Below, in pieces: positions 48,344-50,306 of a stretch of DNA of 50,306 nucleotides (positions are counted from its first letter, which is position 1; each line of letters starts with the position of its first letter). The translations under genes and the position numbers were made by a program. Source of the stretch: DAOUBA01 sp034432855 (GTDB taxonomy: Bacteria > Chloroflexota > Anaerolineae > B4-G1). The stretch is taken from NCBI GenBank assembly GCA_034432855.1, contig DAOUBA010000224.1:1-50306 (forward strand), read 5' to 3'. Under the pieces are notes generated by a model that had not been told where the DNA came from, did not search any database, and saw nothing but the letters and a program-made list of their open reading frames with translations.

Positions 48344-50306
48344 TCAGGTTCCTTCATAGAGCTTTGCCTGCGACCGGAACCTGCTCAAATCCGTGTGCGG
48401 CAAGAACAGCGCTGCGTTGAATTCGTCGAAGAAAGTGTTGTCGGCCGAGAGTTCCAGGTAGGTCATCATCTTGGCGACCTTGACGACCTGCCGACGGGCT
48501 TCGTGCGAGAGGAGCGCCATATACGCTCCGCGCACCGAGGTGTTGCCCAGAAAGTGGAAGCGGTCATAGGGTAGGTCGGGCAGCATGCCGATCTGGATGG
48601 CCTTTTCCACGTTGATGTATTGGCCGAACGCTCCGCCAATGAGCACTTGCCCTACGTCCGTGAGGCTCAGGCCCACGCTGCGCGCCAAGACGGAGAATCC
48701 GGCGTAGATGGCCGCCTTGGCACGCATCAGGTTGTCAATGTCTACTGCCGTGATGACGATGTCTTTGCCGATGGCGGTTTCCCCGGCCCAGGCGACGACG
48801 TACTCGGCGCCATGTTCGCCCTGGCGCACACGACTGGTGGGCAGGCGCAGATTGACGTTGCCGCTCTTGTCAATCACCCCGGCGGCAAACATCTCGGCTA
48901 AGAGCGCGATCAGCCCCGAGCCGCATATTCCGCGTGGCTTTTCGTCGCCAATGACGCGGTAAGTTGCCTCATAGGTCTCGCGGTTGACCCACACCTCTTC
49001 GATGGCCCCGGCAGTGGCGCGCATGCCGTGTACGACGCCGGCCCCCTCGAAAGCCGGACCCGCCGAGCAGGCGCAGGATACGAGCCAGGAGCAATCCCCC
49101 AGCACCATCTCGCCGTTGGTGCCGATGTCCACGAACAGCGTCAGGTCGGTCGCCTGGCACATTCCCGAACTGACCACGCCGGCGGTGATGTCGGCGCCCA
49201 CATAAGAGGCAATACCCGGCAGGCAGTCCACCGTCGCCTGGGGGTTGATCCCCAGCCCGACCTCGCCAGCGGGGAACGGGGGTATCTCGTTGACGGCGGT
49301 AATGAAGGGCATCAGGCGGATGGATTCCGGCGGGATAGCGGCGAAAAGGTGTATCATCGTACTGTTGCCTGCGACCACCGCCTTGTAAATCTCGTCGGTG
49401 CGGATGCCATGCTCATTGGCTGCCTGCCGGATCAGCCGGTTGAGCGTCTCCATCACCAGCCGTTGTAATTCTTCCAGCCCATTCTCCCTGGAGGCATAGA
49501 TGATGCGCGAGATGACGTCCTCGCCGCGGGCAATCTGGCCGTTATAGTCCGCCTGCTGCGACATGACCTCGCCGCCGATCATGTCCACCAGCCAGACCAC
49601 GTTGCTGGTGGTGCCGATGTCAATGGCGACCGCCCACAGGCTCTCGAGATGCTCGCCGGGGAGCACATCAATCAGGCGCGGCGGGCCGTTAGGACGATCC
49701 CAGGTATCCATCTCGATCACCAGAGTAATCGTCCACTCGCCTTCTCGTAGCGCCCGGCCCAGTTTGCGTAACACCGGCAGAGAGACCTGTAGAGGCGGAT
49801 GGGGTGCCCGCCCCAGGTCGTACTGGCGGGCCAGTTCTCGCTGCAAGCGTGCCCAATCGTCGGTCTGGTCCTGCAGAGTGGGGGGAGGCAGGGTCAGGGC
49901 GATCTTGCACAGGCTCTGCTCGTGCGGATCGTAGTGGAACGGCAGTTCGATTTTTGCGGCGCGCTTGCTCTCTTTTAGCCGTCGCTCGATCTTTTCCTGG
50001 AGTGGGACGGTGACAACGAGGTCACTCTCGACGATGGTCTGACACGCCAGGGCATAGCCAGCCGCCACATCCTCCGGTGTGAGCCGCTGGGTCGAGCGCC
50101 GCTGCACGCTCCCGCTTTCGATGATGACCGCACAGCGCCCACAGCGCCCCTGTCCCCCACAGGGCATGTTGAGTGCGATGCCGGCCTGCTGCGCCGCGTC
50201 GCTGAGCAGCGTACCTGGGCCGACTTCGACCTCACGGTCGAGGGGCGAGAAGCGGACGGTGCAGGAGTGCGGGGGGGCAGGGGGGCAGGGGGGCAGGGGA
50301 GCGGTC
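48344..50306 (-). CDS. RACo-like corrinoid-protein activator (ferredoxin plus DUF4445 ASKHA), partial at 5' end
   Basis: The open frame reaches the right window edge. It has an N-terminal [2Fe-2S] ferredoxin (VRFSPLDREVEVGPGTLL, then NMPCGGQGRCGRCAV and a later LACQT), a linker and middle domain, and the C-terminal ASKHA ATPase domain with AIDIGTTSNVVWLVD, AGNSTMIHL, FVDIGTNGEMVLG, SCACSAGPAFEGAG, ICGSGLIALLAEM and IGGAFGQYINVEKA. RACo reduces the inactive Co(II) form of the corrinoid Fe-S protein at the cost of ATP. The reading frame upstream of the ferredoxin is a C-rich repeat, so the true start is outside or near the edge. Confidence 0.9.
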   Translation of the reverse strand, partial: TAPLPPCPPAPPHSCTVRFSPLDREVEVGPGTLLSDAAQQAGIALNMPCGGQGRCGRCAVIIESGSVQRRSTQRLTPEDVAAGYALACQTIVESDLVVTVPLQEKIERRLKESKRAAKIELPFHYDPHEQSLCKIALTLPPPTLQDQTDDWARLQRELARQYDLGRAPHPPLQVSLPVLRKLGRALREGEWTITLVIEMDTWDRPNGPPRLIDVLPGEHLESLWAVAIDIGTTSNVVWLVDMIGGEVMSQQADYNGQIARGEDVISRIIYASRENGLEELQRLVMETLNRLIRQAANEHGIRTDEIYKAVVAGNSTMIHLFAAIPPESIRLMPFITAVNEIPPFPAGEVGLGINPQATVDCLPGIASYVGADITAGVVSSGMCQATDLTLFVDIGTNGEMVLGDCSWLVSCACSAGPAFEGAGVVHGMRATAGAIEEVWVNRETYEATYRVIGDEKPRGICGSGLIALLAEMFAAGVIDKSGNVNLRLPTSRVRQGEHGAEYVVAWAGETAIGKDIVITAVDIDNLMRAKAAIYAGFSVLARSVGLSLTDVGQVLIGGAFGQYINVEKAIQIGMLPDLPYDRFHFLGNTSVRGAYMALLSHEARRQVVKVAKMMTYLELSADNTFFDEFNAALFLPHTDLSRFRSQAKLYEGT
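50268..50306. repeat. GGGGGGCAGGGGGGCAGG repeat at the right edge
   Basis: At least three GCAGGGGGG units abut the ferredoxin domain of the RACo-like gene and run off the window. The reading frame stays open through them. Confidence 0.75.

Overview
The window reads as one large anaerobic energy and one-carbon locus from a GC-rich bacterium, almost entirely on the minus strand. It contains methyl-branch Wood-Ljungdahl genes: two metF, two metV, folD, an acsE-type pterin methyltransferase, a CooC-type ATPase and a RACo-type ferredoxin/ASKHA activator. These sit among an unusually dense set of heterodisulfide-reductase-like modules: two ~1570-residue HdrA1-GltD-HdrA2 fusions, one HdrA1-HdrA2 fusion broken by a frameshift, one HdrA1-type and one HdrA2-type single gene, two HdrC-HdrB fusions, separate hdrC and hdrB, and three mvhD. 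No CODH/ACS core, fhs or fchA is in view. DUF6516/DUF433/DUF5615 cassettes, the repeat style and the Hdr/MetFV content suggest a Chloroflexota (Anaerolineae-like) organism, probably acetogenic or syntrophic. That placement is inference; no rRNA or marker gene is present.

Layout from left to right (transcription mostly runs right to left). 1-2.7 kb: a partial ABC ATPase, a remnant of an hdrB 3' end, a DUF433/DUF5615 pair and an HdrC-HdrB fusion. 2.7-10 kb: two metF/metV pairs interleaved with two receiver-only response regulators and two histidine kinases, then an mvhD with an in-frame UGA (probable selenocysteine). 10-20.3 kb: HdrA-GltD-HdrA fusion, zinc-ribbon protein, NDK-like protein, YjbQ, mvhD and the frameshifted HdrA1-HdrA2. 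20.4-28.7 kb: small membrane protein, fumarate-reductase-like flavoprotein, radical SAM protein, FrdB-like Fe-S protein, FrhB/FdhB-like protein, a GT87-like membrane protein, mvhD and HdrA2. 28.65-28.8 kb: a consensus promoter driving a structured RNA candidate on the plus strand. 28.8-34.7 kb: DUF3800 gene with an amber codon, HdrC-HdrB fusion, two DUF6516 modules on the plus strand flanking an HdrA1-type gene, and a lipoprotein. 34.7-50.3 kb: second HdrA-GltD-HdrA fusion, GNAT, GH51 arabinofuranosidase, frameshifted hdrB, hdrC, folD, acsE, cooC, a secreted repeat protein and RACo.

Working model: MetF/MetV with MvhD and the Hdr modules would form flavin-based electron-bifurcating or -confurcating methylene-THF reductase complexes like the HdrCBA-MvhD-MetVF complex known from Moorella. 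The GltD-like insert would supply an NAD(P)H site. AcsE, CooC and RACo would handle methyl transfer to, and reactivation of, a corrinoid protein encoded elsewhere.

The most striking structural feature is a set of short low-complexity repeat families, many of them arranged as long inverted repeats. They occur between genes and also inside coding sequences, in frame, at matching sites in paralogues. At two sites the frame is broken within the repeat (hdrA near 19.16 kb, hdrB near 42.1 kb). About 300 bases or more without a gene occur nowhere except small gaps filled by these repeats; the 45.9-46.14 kb gap shows nothing recognisable beyond a short repeated word.
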